The position numbers and the translations under genes were made by a program. This document shows, piece by piece, positions 23,401 through 34,392 of a stretch of DNA of 64,000 nt (position 1 is the stretch's first letter; every line of letters begins with the position of its first letter). Below the pieces are notes generated by a model. It ran no database searches and was not told the origin of the DNA. It was given only the letters and a program-made list of their open reading frames with translations. This stretch comes from Actinostola sp. cb2023 (taxonomy: Eukaryota; Cnidaria; Anthozoa; Actiniaria; Actinostolidae), in the NCBI GenBank assembly GCA_033675265.1, contig JAUJYZ010000825.1:62001-126000 (forward strand), given 5' to 3'.

Positions 23401-26400
23401 CTCCTTTTTTTTTTGCACTGAATTGGCTTTCCTCCTTTTCTTGCTCTGAATTGGCTTCCGTCCGTTTCTGCACTGAATTGGCTTTCCTTCTGTTTTGCAC
23501 TGAATTGGCTTTCCTCCTTTTTTCTGCACTGAATTGGCTTTCCTCCGCTTCTGTACTGATTTGTGGCTTTCCTCTGATTCTGCACTGATTGGTGGCTTTC
23601 CTCCGTTTTTGCTCTGAATTGGCTTTCCTCCGTTTCTGCACTGAATTGGCTTTCCTCCGTTTCTGGACTGGATTGGCTTTCCCCCGTTTCTGTACTGAAT
23701 TGACTTTCCTCCGTTTCTGCACTGAATTGGCTTTCCTTCGTTTCTGCACTGAATTGGCTTTCGTCCGTTTCTGCACTGAATTGGCTTTCGTCCGTTTCTG
23801 CACTGAATTGTGGCTATCCTCCGTTTCTGCACTGAATTGGCTTTCCTCCGTTTCTACACTGCATTCGTAGCTTTCCCCTTTTCTGCACCGGAATTGGCTT
23901 TCCTCCGTTTCTGCACTGAATTGGCTTTCCTCCGTTTCTGCACTGAATTGGCTTTCCTCCGTTTCTGTACTGATTTGTGGCTTTCCTCTGATTCTGCACT
24001 GATTTGTGGCTTTCCTCCGTTTCTGCACTGAATTGGCTTTCCTCCTTTTCTTTGCACTGAATTGGCTTTCGTCCGTTTCTGCACTGAATTGGCTTTCCTC
24101 CGTTTCTTCACTGAATTGGCTTTCATCCGTTTCTGCACCGAATTGGCCTTTCCTCCGTTTCTGCACTGAAGTGGCTTTCCTCCGTTTCTGCATTGAATTG
24201 GCTTTCCTCCATTTCTGCACCGAATTGGCTTTCCTCCGTTTCTTCACTGAATTGGCTTTCATCCGTTTCTGCACCGAATTGGCCTTCCTCCGTTTCTGCA
24301 CTGAATTGGCTTTCCTCCGTTTCTGCACTCAATTGGTTTTCCACCGTTTCTGTACTCAATTGGCTTTCCTCCGTTTCTGCACTGAATTGGCTTTCCTCCG
24401 TTTCTGTACTGATTTGTGGCTTTCCTCTGATTCTGCACTGATTTGTGGCTTTCCTCCGTTTCTGCACTGAATTGGCTTTCCTCCGTTTCTGCACTGAATT
24501 GGCTTTCCTCCGTTTCTGGACTGGATTGGATTTCCTCCGTTTCTGCACTGAATTGGCTTTTTCGTTTCTGCACTGAATTGGCTTTCCTCCGTTTTTCTGT
24601 ACTGATTTGTGGGTTTTCCTCTTTTTCTGCACTGATTTGTGGCTTTCCTCCGTTTCTGCACTGAATTGGCTTTCCTCCTTTTCTTTGCATTGAATTGGCT
24701 TTCGTCCGTTTCTGCACTGAATTGGCTTTCCTCCATTTCTGCACTGAATTGGCTTTCCTCCTTTTCTTGCACTGAATTGGCTTTCGTCCGTTTCTGCACT
24801 GAATTGGCTTTCCTCCGTTTCTGCACTGAATTGGCTTTCGTCCGTTTCTGCACTGAATTGGCTTTCCTCCTTTTCTGCACTGAATTGGCTTTCCTCCGTT
24901 TCTGCACTGAATTGGCTTTCCTCTGTTTCTGCACTGAATTGGCCTTCCTCCGTTTCTGCACTGAATTGGCTTTCCTCCGTTTCTGGACTGAATTGGCTTT
25001 CCTTCGTTTCTGCACTGAATTGGCTTTCCTCCTTTTTTTTTTGCACTGAATTGGCTTTCCTCCTTTTCTGCACTGAATTGGCTTTCCGTCCGTTTCTGCA
25101 CTGAATTGGCTTTCCTTCTGTTTTGCACTGAATTGGCTTTCCTCCTTTTTTCTGCACTGAATTGGCTTTCCTCCGCTTCTGTACTGATTTGTGGCTTTCC
25201 TCTGATTCTGCACTGATTGGTGGCTTTCCTCCGTTTCTGCTCTGAATTGGCTTTCCTCCGTTTCTGCACTGAATTGGCTTTCCTCCGTTTCTGCACTGAA
25301 TTGGCTTTCCCCCGTTTCTGCACTGAATTGGCTTTCCTCCGTTTCTGCACTGAATTGGCTTTCCTTCGTTTCTGCACTGAATTGGCTTTCCTCCGTTTTT
25401 TCTGCACTGAATTGGCTTTCCTCCGTTTCTGCACTGAATTGGCTTTTCCTCCGTTTCTGCACTGAATTGGCTTTCGTCCGTTTCTGCACTGAATTGGCTT
25501 TCGTCCGTTTCTGCACTGAATTGTGGCTTTCCTCCGTTTCTGCACTGAATTGGCTTTCCTCCGTTTCTGCACTGAATTGGCTTTCCTCCTTTTCTGCACT
25601 GAATTAGCTTTCCTCCGTTTCTGCACTGAATTGGCTTTCCTTCGTTTCTGCACTGAATTGGCTTTCCTCCGTTTCTGTACTGATTTGTGGTTTTCCTCTG
25701 ATTCTGCACTGATTTGTGGCTTTCCTCCGTTTCTTCACTGAATTGGCTTTCATCTGTTTCTGCACCGAATTGGCCTTCCTCCGTTTCTGCACTGAAGTGG
25801 CTTTCCTCCGTTTCTGCATTGAATTGGCTTTCCTCCATTTCTGCACTGAATTGGCTTTCCTCCGTTTCTGCACTGAATTGGCTTTCCTCCTTTTCTTGCA
25901 CTGAATTGGCTTTCGTCCGTTTCTGCACTGAATTGGCTTTCGTCCGTTTCTGCACTGAATTGTGGCTATCCTCCGTTTCTGCACTGAATTGGCTTTTCAC
26001 CGTTTCTACACTGCATTCGTAGCTTTCCCCTTTTCTGCACCGGAATTGGCTTTCCTCCGTTTCTGCACTGAATTGGCTTTCCTCCGTTTCTGCACTGAAT
26101 CGGGCTTTCCTCCTTTTCTGCACTGAATTAGCTTTCCTCCGTTTCTGAACTGAATTGGCTTTCCTTCGTTTCTGCACTGAATTGGCTTTCCTCCGTTTCT
26201 GCACTGAATTGGCTTTCCTCCGTTTCTTCACTGAATTTGGCTTTCATCTGTTTCTGCACCGAATTGGCCTTTCCTCCGTTTCTGCACTGAAGTGGCTTTC
26301 CTCCGTTTCTGCATTGAATTGGCTTTCCTCCATTTCTGCACTGAATTGGCTTTCCTCCGTTTCTGCACTGAATTGGCTTTCCTCCTTTTCTTGCACTGAA

Positions 26401-29400
26401 TTGGCTTTCGTCCGTTTCTGCACTGAATTGGCTTTCGTCCGTTTCTGCACTGAATTGTGGCTATCCTCCGTTTCTGCACTGAATTGGCTTTTCACCGTTT
26501 CTACACTGCATTCGTAGCTTTCCCCTTTTCTGCACCGGAATTGGCTTTCCTCCGTTTCTGCACTGAATTGGCTTTCCTCCGTTTCTGCACTGAATCGGGC
26601 TTTCCTCCTTTTCTGCACTGAATTAGCTTTCCTCCGTTTCTGAACTGAATTGGCTTTCCTTCGTTTCTGCACTGAATTGGCTTTCCTCCGTTTCTGTACT
26701 GATTTGTGGTTTTCCTCTGATTCTGCACTGATTTGTGGCTTTCCTCCGTTTCTACACTGAATTGGCTTTCCTCCTTTTCTTTGCATTGAATTGTCTTTCG
26801 TCCGTTTCTGCACTGAATTGGCTTTCCTCCATTTCTGCACTGAATTGGCTTTCCTCCTTTTCTTGCACTGAATTGGCTTTCGTCCGTTTCTGCACTGAAT
26901 TGGCTTTCCTGCGTTTCTGCACTGAATTGGCTTTCCTCCGTTTCTGCACTGAATTGGCTTTCCTCCTTTTCTTGCACTGAATTGGCCTTCCTCCGTTTCT
27001 GCACTGAATTGGCTTTCCTCTGTTTCTTTGCACTGAATTGGGCTTTCCTCCGTTTCTGCACTGAATTGGCTTTCCTCCGTTTCTGGACTGAATTGGCTTT
27101 CCTTCGTTTCTGCACTGAATTGGCTTTCCTCCTTTTTTTTTTGCACTGAATTGGCTTTCCTCCTTTTCTTGCTCTGAATTGGCTTCCGTCCGTTTCTGCA
27201 CTGAATTGGCTTTCCTTCTGTTTTGCACTGAATTGGCTTTCCTCCTTTTTTCTGCACTGAATTGGCTTTCCTCCGTTTCTGCACTGAATTGGCTTTCCTC
27301 CGTTTCTGGACTGGATTGGCTTTCCCCCGTTTCAGTACTGAATTGACTTTCCTCCGTTTCTGCACTGAATTGGCTTTCCTTCGTTTCTGCACTGAATTGG
27401 CTTTTTCCTCACTTTTTCTGCACTGAATTGGCTTTCCTCCGTTTCTGCACTGAATTGGCTTTCCTCCTTTTCTTGCACTGAATTGGCTTTCGTCCGTTTC
27501 TGCACTGAATTGGCTTTCGTCCGTTTCTGCACTGAATTGTGGCTATCCTCCGTTTCTGCACTGAATTGGCTTTTCACCGTTTTCTACACTGCATTCGTAG
27601 CTTTTCCCTTTTCTGCACCGGAATTGGCTTTCCTCCGTTTCTGCACTGAATTGGCTTTCCTCCGTTTCTGCACTGATCGGGCTTTCCTCCTTTTCTGCAC
27701 TGAATTAGCTTTCCTCCGTTTCTGCACTGAATTGGCTTTCCTTCTTTTCTGCACTGAATTGGCTTTCCTCCGTTTCTGCACTGATTTTGGTTTTCCTCTG
27801 ATTCTGCACTGATTTGTGGCTTTCCTCCGTTTCTTCACTGAATTGGCTTTAATCCGTTTCTGCACCGAATTGGCCTTCCTCCGTTTCTGCACTGAAGTGG
27901 CTTTCCTTCGTTTCTGCACTGAATTGGCTTTCCTCCTTTTTCTGCACTGAATTGGCTTTCCTCCGTTTCTGCACTGAATTGGCTTTCCTCCTTTTCTTGC
28001 ACTGAATTGGCTTTCGTCCGTTTCTGCACTGAATTGGCTTTCGTCCGTTTCTGCACTGAATTGTGGCTATCCTCCGTTTCTGCACTGAATTGGCTTTTCA
28101 CCGTTTCTACACTGCATTCGTAGCTTTCCCCTTTTCTGCACCGGAATTGGCTTTCCTCCGTTTCTGCACTGAATTGGCTTTCCTCCGTTTCTGCACTGAA
28201 TCGGGCTTTCCTCCTTTTCTGCACTGAATTAGCTTTCCTCCGTTTCTGCACTGAATTGGCTTTCCTTCGTTTCTGCACTGAATTGGCTTTCCTCCGTTTC
28301 TGTACTGATTTGTGGTTTTCCTCTGATTCTGCACTGATTTGTGGCTTTCCTCCGTTTCTTCACTGAATTGGCTTTCATCCGTTTCTGCACCGAATTGGCC
28401 TTCCTCCGTTTCTGCACTGAAGTGGCTTTCCTCCGTTTCTGCATTGAATTGGCTTTCCTCCATTTCTGCACTGAATTGGCTTTCCTCCGTTTCTGCACTG
28501 AATTGGCTTTCCTCCTTTTCTTGCACTGAATTGGCTTTCGTCCGTTTCTGCACTGAATTGGCTTTCGTCCGTTTCTGCACTGAATTGTGGCTATCCTCCG
28601 TTTCTGCACTGAATTGGCTTTTCACCGTTTCTACACTGCATTCGTAGCTTTCCCCTTTTCTGCACCGGAATTGGCTTTCCTCCGTTTCTGCACTGAATTG
28701 GCTTTCCTCCGTTTCTGCACTGAATCGGGCTTTCCTCCTTTTCTGCACTGAATTAGCTTTCCTCCGTTTCTGAACTGAATTGGCTTTCCTTCGTTTCTGC
28801 ACTGAATTGGCTTTCCTCCGTTTCTGTACTGATTTGTGGTTTTCCTCTGATTCTGCACTGATTTGTGGCTTTCCTCCGTTTCTACACTGAATTGGCTTTC
28901 CTCCTTTTCTTTGCATTGAATTGTTTTTCGTCCGTTTCTGCACTGAATTGGCTTTCCTCCATTTCTGCACTGAATTGGCTTTCCTCCTTTTCTTGCACTG
29001 AATTGGCTTTCGTCCGTTTCTGCACTGAATTGGCTTTCCTGCGTTTCTGCACTGAATTGGCTTTCCTCCGTTTCTTCACTGAATTGGCTTTCATCCGTTT
29101 CTGCACCGAATTGGCCTTCCTCGTTTCTGCACTGAAGTGGCTTTCCTCCGTTTCTGCACTCAATTGGTTTTCCTCCGTTTCTGTACTCAATTGGCTTTCC
29201 TCCGTTTCTGCACTGAATTGGCTTTCCTCCGTTTCTGTACTGATTTGTGGTTTTCCTCTGATTCTGCACTGATTTGTGGCTTTCCTCCGTTTCTACACTG
29301 AATTGGCTTTCCTCCTTTTCTTTGCATTGAATTGGCTTTCGTCCGTTTCTGCACTGAATTGGCTTTCCTCCGTTTCTTCACTGAATTGGCTTTCATCCGT

Positions 29401-29975
29401 TTCTGCACCGAATTGGCCTTCCTCCGTTTCTGCACTGAAGTGGCTTTCCTCCGTTTCTGCATTGAATTGGCTTTCCTCCATTTCTGCACCGAATTGGCTT
29501 TCCTCCGTTTCTTCACTGAATTGGCTTTCATCCGTTTCTGCACCGAATTGGCCTTCCTCCGTTTCTGCACTGAAGTGGCTTTCCTCCGTTTCTGCACTCA
29601 ATTGGTTTTCCACCGTTTCTGTACTCAATTGGCTTTCCTCCGTTTCTGCACTGAATTGGCTTTCCTCCGCTTCTGTATTGATTTGTAGCTTTCCTCTGAT
29701 TCTGCACTGATTTGTGGCTTTCCTCCGTTTCTGCACTGAATTGGCTTTCCTCCGTTTCTGCACTGAATTGGCTTTCCTCCGTTTCTGGACTGGATTGGAT
29801 TTCCTCCGTTTCTGCACTGAATTGGCTTTCCTCCGTTTCTGTACTGAATTGGCTTTCCTTCGTTTCTGCACTGAATTGGCTTTTCTCCGTTTCTAAACTG
29901 AATTGGCTTTCCTCCTTTTTTGCACTGAATTGGCTTTCCTCCGTTTCTGCACTGAATTGGCTTTCCTACGTTTAC
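14424..29975. repeat. ~15.5-kb minisatellite/satellite array of a 27-bp unit
   Basis: Roughly 570 diverged copies of a unit starting ttggctttcctccg and ending tttctgcactgaa. The unit is 27 bp, a multiple of three, so frames persist. Plus frames give LAFLRFCTE and WLSSVSALN repeats; the third has a stop per unit. Minus frames give SVQKRRKAN, QCRNGGKPI and FSAETEESQ repeats. Runs of up to about 700 codons therefore exist on both strands without evidence of selection. Variant units recur in blocks, showing higher-order organisation. The plus strand is strongly pyrimidine-rich. One non-repeat island interrupts it at about 16,213-16,497. No start context, splice logic or domain supports a gene. 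Confidence 0.97.
16213..16497. other. Unique-sequence island inside the 27-bp array
   Basis: About 285 bp that does not follow the 27-bp period, except for a diverged unit-like tttcctccgtttttg at 16,378-16,392. On the minus strand it stays open in frame with the flanking repeat. It also contains two GTAAGT donor-like sites (near 16,277 and 16,350) and a tatttacag acceptor-like site (near 16,295). It may be the ancestral flank or seed of the array, or an insertion. Confidence 0.6.
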
Positions 29976-30099
29976 ATCAACAACAACAACAACTTTATTA
30001 CCTTAAAATGACAAAAATATTTACAAGTTAACTTAGAAAAAAAGAAGAACTGCATGTTAATAGGTAAAAGTTTATTAGAATAACTTGTAAGCTAACTAA

Positions 30100-30455
30100 A
30101 TGTTTATCATGTAATTTCAAAACTCATATGACAAAAATATGATTATCATAGCTGGAAAAAACTCGCTGAAATTAGTAAAAATGTGAAGTTTGGAAAAGAT
30201 CGCTTCACAAATTGCGAAGATATGAATTTAAAAAAATCGAAATTTTATATGAAAACCTTTGGAAATTTACGCTGGTTGGCAACTCACCAAAGTTTTCATA
30301 CAAAATTTCGATTTTTGAAAATTCATATCTTCGCAATTTGTGAAGCGATTTTTTTCAAACTTCACATTTTTACTAATTTCAGCGAGTTCTTTCCAGCTAT
30401 GATAATCATATTTTTGTCCTATGTCTCCTATAAGTTTTGAAATTACGTGATAAAC
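30100..30455. repeat. ~350-bp fold-back repeat
   Basis: Arms of about 165 bp are centred near 30,275. For example, atgattatcatagctgg pairs with ccagctatgataatcat, and cttcacaaattgcgaagata with its complement on the other side. AT-rich and without coding potential. Confidence 0.8.
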
Positions 30456-30606
30456 TCTCATTAAATATTATAGAGCAGGTTGGCAATTAAAGCTGTACAA
30501 GTATAAAGAAAAGAAGTTTATGTAAGACAACAACAAACAAATGCACGGAAAAAAGTTTGTCTTATGATATTCTGAAGATACCTTATTCAGAAAACATGAA
30601 TAAGAT

Positions 30607-31190
30607 CTCAAGCATGTCAGGCTTGTTTTTTTTAGATTTTTGAAAAACTACATTTTCCATATATCTGCTTCCAATTTTTACCCATGAATTTGATGTTTGG
30701 ACATAACGTGACAATTGGGGAAGTTAACATTTCAAGCTTTAAAAAATTGACTTTTGGTGGTCACGTGACCATAAATCGAGGAAAATAGAAATTCGAAAAT
30801 GGGGTCACGGTTTTCATTCATTCCAAAAATCGTTTGATGTGAAATTGTCATGTATTATGTGCTTAACAAGACTGCGTTTGGAATGGATGTCCTTTGTTTT
30901 GTTTTCACAAGAAAAATGGAAATATGCAAATACTTGACTTGGTCACGTGACCTCTTTTGCTAATTAATTCGTTTGCAAAAAACGAAAGTCATCAAAAGAT
31001 TTTTGGAATGAATGAAAACCGTCACCCCATTTCCAAATTCCTATTTTCCTCATCTTGAGGTCACGTGACCACCGAAAGTCTTTCCCAGATGTCACTTTAT
31101 GTCCAAACATCAAATTCATCGGTAAAAATTGGAAGGAGATATTTGGAAAATGAAGAGAGTTAAGAAAACCAAGCCTTAACATGCTTGAGA
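30607..31190. repeat. ~580-bp fold-back repeat with diverged arms
   Basis: Outer ends tcaagcatgtcaggcttg and caagccttaacatgcttga. Inner pairs include gaatttgatgtttggacata / tatgtccaaacatcaaattc and ggtcacgtgacc on both arms. The arms differ at many positions, so it is older than the neighbouring fold-back. Confidence 0.8.
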
Positions 31191-31631
31191 AGATAATGAA
31201 AAGAAAAAGAAAAGAAAGAAGATACCAGCTGAAAACTCAGAAATAGATATTTCTAGATTCTCCCATGCAGTGCGCTCCGTGCAACGAAAGAGAGCTCTCC
31301 ACAACTAATTTTGAGAACAAAATGAGTGGCAGTTTTGTTCTACACATCCCGTCCATATTTTCGATATAAACTGCAATTATAACTCGCATTTTCAATCAAC
31401 ATAATTCCTTGTAAGACCTCGTAAGAAGCGTTCAGATTAGTGAAGTGTAATGACCGTTATCAGTAAGAATGATGGATTAGGTCGCGGTGGGTGCGTTAAA
31501 CCAGACAACAGGTATCGCGCGCGTCGACCAATGACAAAAACGAACTCGAATCAACAGAGGATTTATTTTGGAATGACAGGTACCGTTGGTAATGAATGAC
31601 CCACTGTTTTCGAAGTTAATCAAGTCTCTCT

Positions 31632-31637
31632 GTATAA
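31632..31637 (+). promoter_or_regulatory. TATA-like box before the small ORF at 31,692
   Basis: A tataag hexamer in the ctgtataagtt context, about 55 bp upstream of the ATG. An initiator-like site would fall near 31,660. It is supportive but not decisive. Confidence 0.35.
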
Positions 31638-31691
31638 GTTACAGCACCGTACTACACTAAATAACACAGTTATTTACTCAAGCAAACTATC

Positions 31692-31922
31692 ATGCAAAGA
31701 CAAGTTTGTGTCACGAAGGATTACTACATCGACTATGTTGATACGAGTGCCGGAGTGTCGAGCAAGAAGCGTTCTTGTCAACCAATGAACGTCGTTGTTA
31801 AGCACGTAACTGTCGATGGCGAAGGCGAAGGCCTACTACCGCTTACAGCTTTAGAGCTGGCGCAGATTTTGAAGATGGATGCTGAAGGGGAAACATCCAA
31901 GACAATCAGTAACACTCACTAG
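31692..31922 (+). CDS. Hypothetical 76-residue protein, single-exon candidate
   Basis: An ATG ORF that ends in TAG and stands outside the repeat elements. The composition looks protein-like: a basic SKKRSC stretch, then a VVVKHVTVDGEGEGLLPL acidic/hydrophobic segment and an ELAQILKMDAE helix-like end. There is no signal peptide or membrane segment. A TATA-like box precedes it, and no repeat family explains it. I recognise no domain. It could be a lineage-specific small gene, the first exon of a larger gene, or chance. Confidence 0.4.
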   Translation: MQRQVCVTKDYYIDYVDTSAGVSSKKRSCQPMNVVVKHVTVDGEGEGLLPLTALELAQILKMDAEGETSKTISNTH

Positions 31923-33185
31923 ATATAGCAGGATTGAAACTTTGAAAAACGCCCGAGTGACAACGAAATCAGTGAACGTGGTGCATATGCAGTTCGAACT
32001 GCACTTGTTTTAGATAACTCTAGCTCTACCGGACAAAGCTCCGGCTGCCTATAGCTAGCCCGCTCAGCAGTAGTGTTGTCATTACCGCCATAATTCCAAC
32101 AGTCATGACAGTCTTCGCAGTTAAACCGCATCAGTCCAACCAAGACTAATCAGTTCCAAGGAGTACGTTTTGCACAAAATAGAAAAAGACATGGAAATTT
32201 AATATTACGATACAATTTAGCTGAACTTATCATGCGGGCTTTGTTTACATGATAATGGTTAGTATGCGAACCTGTAAAGTTTCACGCTTATAAGACACTT
32301 GTTTGTATATATTTCTAATTAGCTCTTCTACAGACGAAAACACCACGTTTAAAAAAGTTTTTTAAAGTTATAGTGTATAAACATATGAAAAGTTGAACTT
32401 TTTTCGAATTATTGTTGGACCATCGCGGGGGTTGTCGTCAAATATGTTTTGTTATTCTTGTTATTTCTCAGTGATGAAGTGGCTAAACCTTTCAGCTTTT
32501 CAATTTCAGTGTTGAAGTACGCAAGAGTTTATGATTCATATGATATCGGTCCGTATACACCTGATTTTTTTTTCACAACGTGATAAAATGGAGAATGAAC
32601 AAAGATACTGTTTCGATCATCGATAATCAAACTACAGCATGATGTAAGTCATTGATTTCCCATGTGGCATTTCGGGCTTACCTTCTATGTTTTTGAACGC
32701 GCGCGTGTCAATGATTTTTCAATCAGGTGTATGTAGTTTGTATGTTTTGCCGCCAAACCTCACCAATCTTGCAGCCAGCCCAAATCAGCCCCGGATCAAA
32801 ACCCGCAAGGTTGCGCAAAAGCTTAGCCAGTTCGTACGTCTGCAAAACAGTTCCGGAATGCATCTTAGAACTGACAGAGATTCCGCAAAAGGCTTTGGCG
32901 ACCTTCGACTTTCTAGCTCAATTTGACTTAATTCAGTTTTGCGGAGCGATCGAATCACATAAAACGTCTACTAAAGCTGTTTGCGGGTTCAAGTACGTTG
33001 GATGGGCTATACCTGCAATTACGGGTATTGGTAGGGTACTTTATGAAATGGGTAGACACGTGCCCCTGAGCAATCGAAACCCCGTCCCTATTCCAGACCG
33101 GAAAATGTATAAATATGCTCTAAAAAGACTTGCATGTCCTGTTCAAGACACACATACTATACCTTGCTCCATTCTAAAGCTCCAT
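31923..33185. other. Gene-poor stretch
   Basis: AT-rich sequence without splice-consistent exons or clear inverted repeats. A 166-codon ORF at 32,727-33,227 lacks recognisable domains and has poor start context, so it is not called. Confidence 0.5.
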
Positions 33186-33920
33186 ATGAGAACTGTTATT
33201 ACAAAATGGGTCTTAGTCAACAAATAAGACGTACCCGTTTTGAGAACACACTAGACTTCATATATGTAATAATCTTTTCGTGAGTATAAAAATGTTCTTA
33301 CAAAAACAAACAGTAAAAAAAACTGAGAAGCGAGCGAGGAAATCGATCCTGGGCCATGTGCTTCTAATTAAACGCGCTGTGTTTCAGTGCGATTCACGGG
33401 ACCATAGTAATTTGCACAACAATAGACAGTCCATTCACAAGATACACTAGGTTATTTTGTCCTCCAAATCAACAAGCGTGCACGATAGCCTAGTGGTGCG
33501 GGGCGGTTATTTAGTGGGACTAGGATCCGACTGTTCCCTCCCTCTTTGACTACTAAGCTGATTGGTGTAATGCCGTATGGGCCTTTTTTTTGATAAATTA
33601 CCGGCATTTCATCTCTTTTGAATCTGGGAGTCTAGGGTTCGAGTCCCAGCCGTGACGTGTTCAGTTTTTGTTTTACTCATTCTTTCTCAGTTTGGTTTAA
33701 TTTGTTTTTGTTTTGAACTTTACTTGAACACTGTTTCGCACTGGTTGTTTCGCTCCACTGCTGTGACATTGATGCGGGTACCTTAAAAGTACTAACCAAA
33801 ATAAATGTTTATATATATTATATTGTATCATTTTCTCTTGATTATATATGTGAGAACTGTTATTACAAAATGGGTCTAATAGTCAACAAGACCCGTTTTG
33901 AGAACGCAGACCTCATATAT
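33186..33920. repeat. Direct repeats flanking a SINE-containing block
   Basis: The motif gagaactgttattacaaaat, followed by gggtct..agtcaacaa and acccgttttgagaac, occurs at 33,187-33,250 and again at 33,851-33,905. The copies bracket the tRNA-like block. Confidence 0.6.
33480..33665 (+). repeat. tRNA-derived SINE-like sequence with Pol III A and B boxes
   Basis: The A box tagcctagtgg (33,486-33,496) and B box ggttcgagtcc (33,636-33,646) both match Pol III consensus. gcacg before the A box can pair with cgtg after the T-arm-like segment, as in a tRNA acceptor stem. The boxes are about 150 bp apart, far more than in a tRNA, so extra sequence lies in the middle and it is not a functional tRNA. 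Confidence 0.6.
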
Positions 33921-34392
33921 CAGTTTATCATCCCTAATATTTGTTTCAACCAATCAGAATCGAGAATTATCCCGTATCAAGACACTCTACTGTCCTGATA
34001 TTCTACGGTATCAGGACACTCTTCTGTCCTGATATCATATATCACGGACAGTTGGTTAAAATGTGGTTCTAAATAAGAATAAGTTAGGTCTTGCCATGGG
34101 TATTTTGGCGAGACGTACCATGGCTCGACCTAACTAACTCGCCCTGATATTTCGCCGAATCGAACCAAAATTGCCAGCCTAGACTAGTATTTTGCACTAG
34201 CTAGTGAACGCAAGGAGTATGAGGGGGATCCGCCAGCTTTCCTCTAAATGAGACGAACACTTAATTAAATATATCTACGGGTACTTCTCGAAATGCTTGA
34301 CTGCCCAAGAACCGGAAGTTCATACCAGCTTACGTGTCCACGTATTTGCACCCATAAGCCCACGCGGCCCTAATATTATGAAAATATCCAAG

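Noticed and set aside
14424..29975. CRISPR array, suggested by regularly repeated ~27-bp units
   Set aside because: Repeats are head-to-tail without unique spacers, the genome is a spliced eukaryotic one and there are no cas genes.
14402..29988. Many long ORFs on both strands of the 27-bp array (up to 713 codons)
   Set aside because: They follow from a stop-free unit whose length is a multiple of three; all frames on one strand and two on the other stay open, without start context, domain or splice logic.
32727..33227. 166-codon ORF
   Set aside because: No recognisable motif, weak start context, and its 3' end lies in a dispersed repeat (gagaactgttattacaaaat); not enough to call a gene.
33480..33665. 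Functional tRNA gene
   Set aside because: A and B boxes match, but the 150-bp spacing and lack of a full cloverleaf exclude a normal tRNA; treated as SINE-like.
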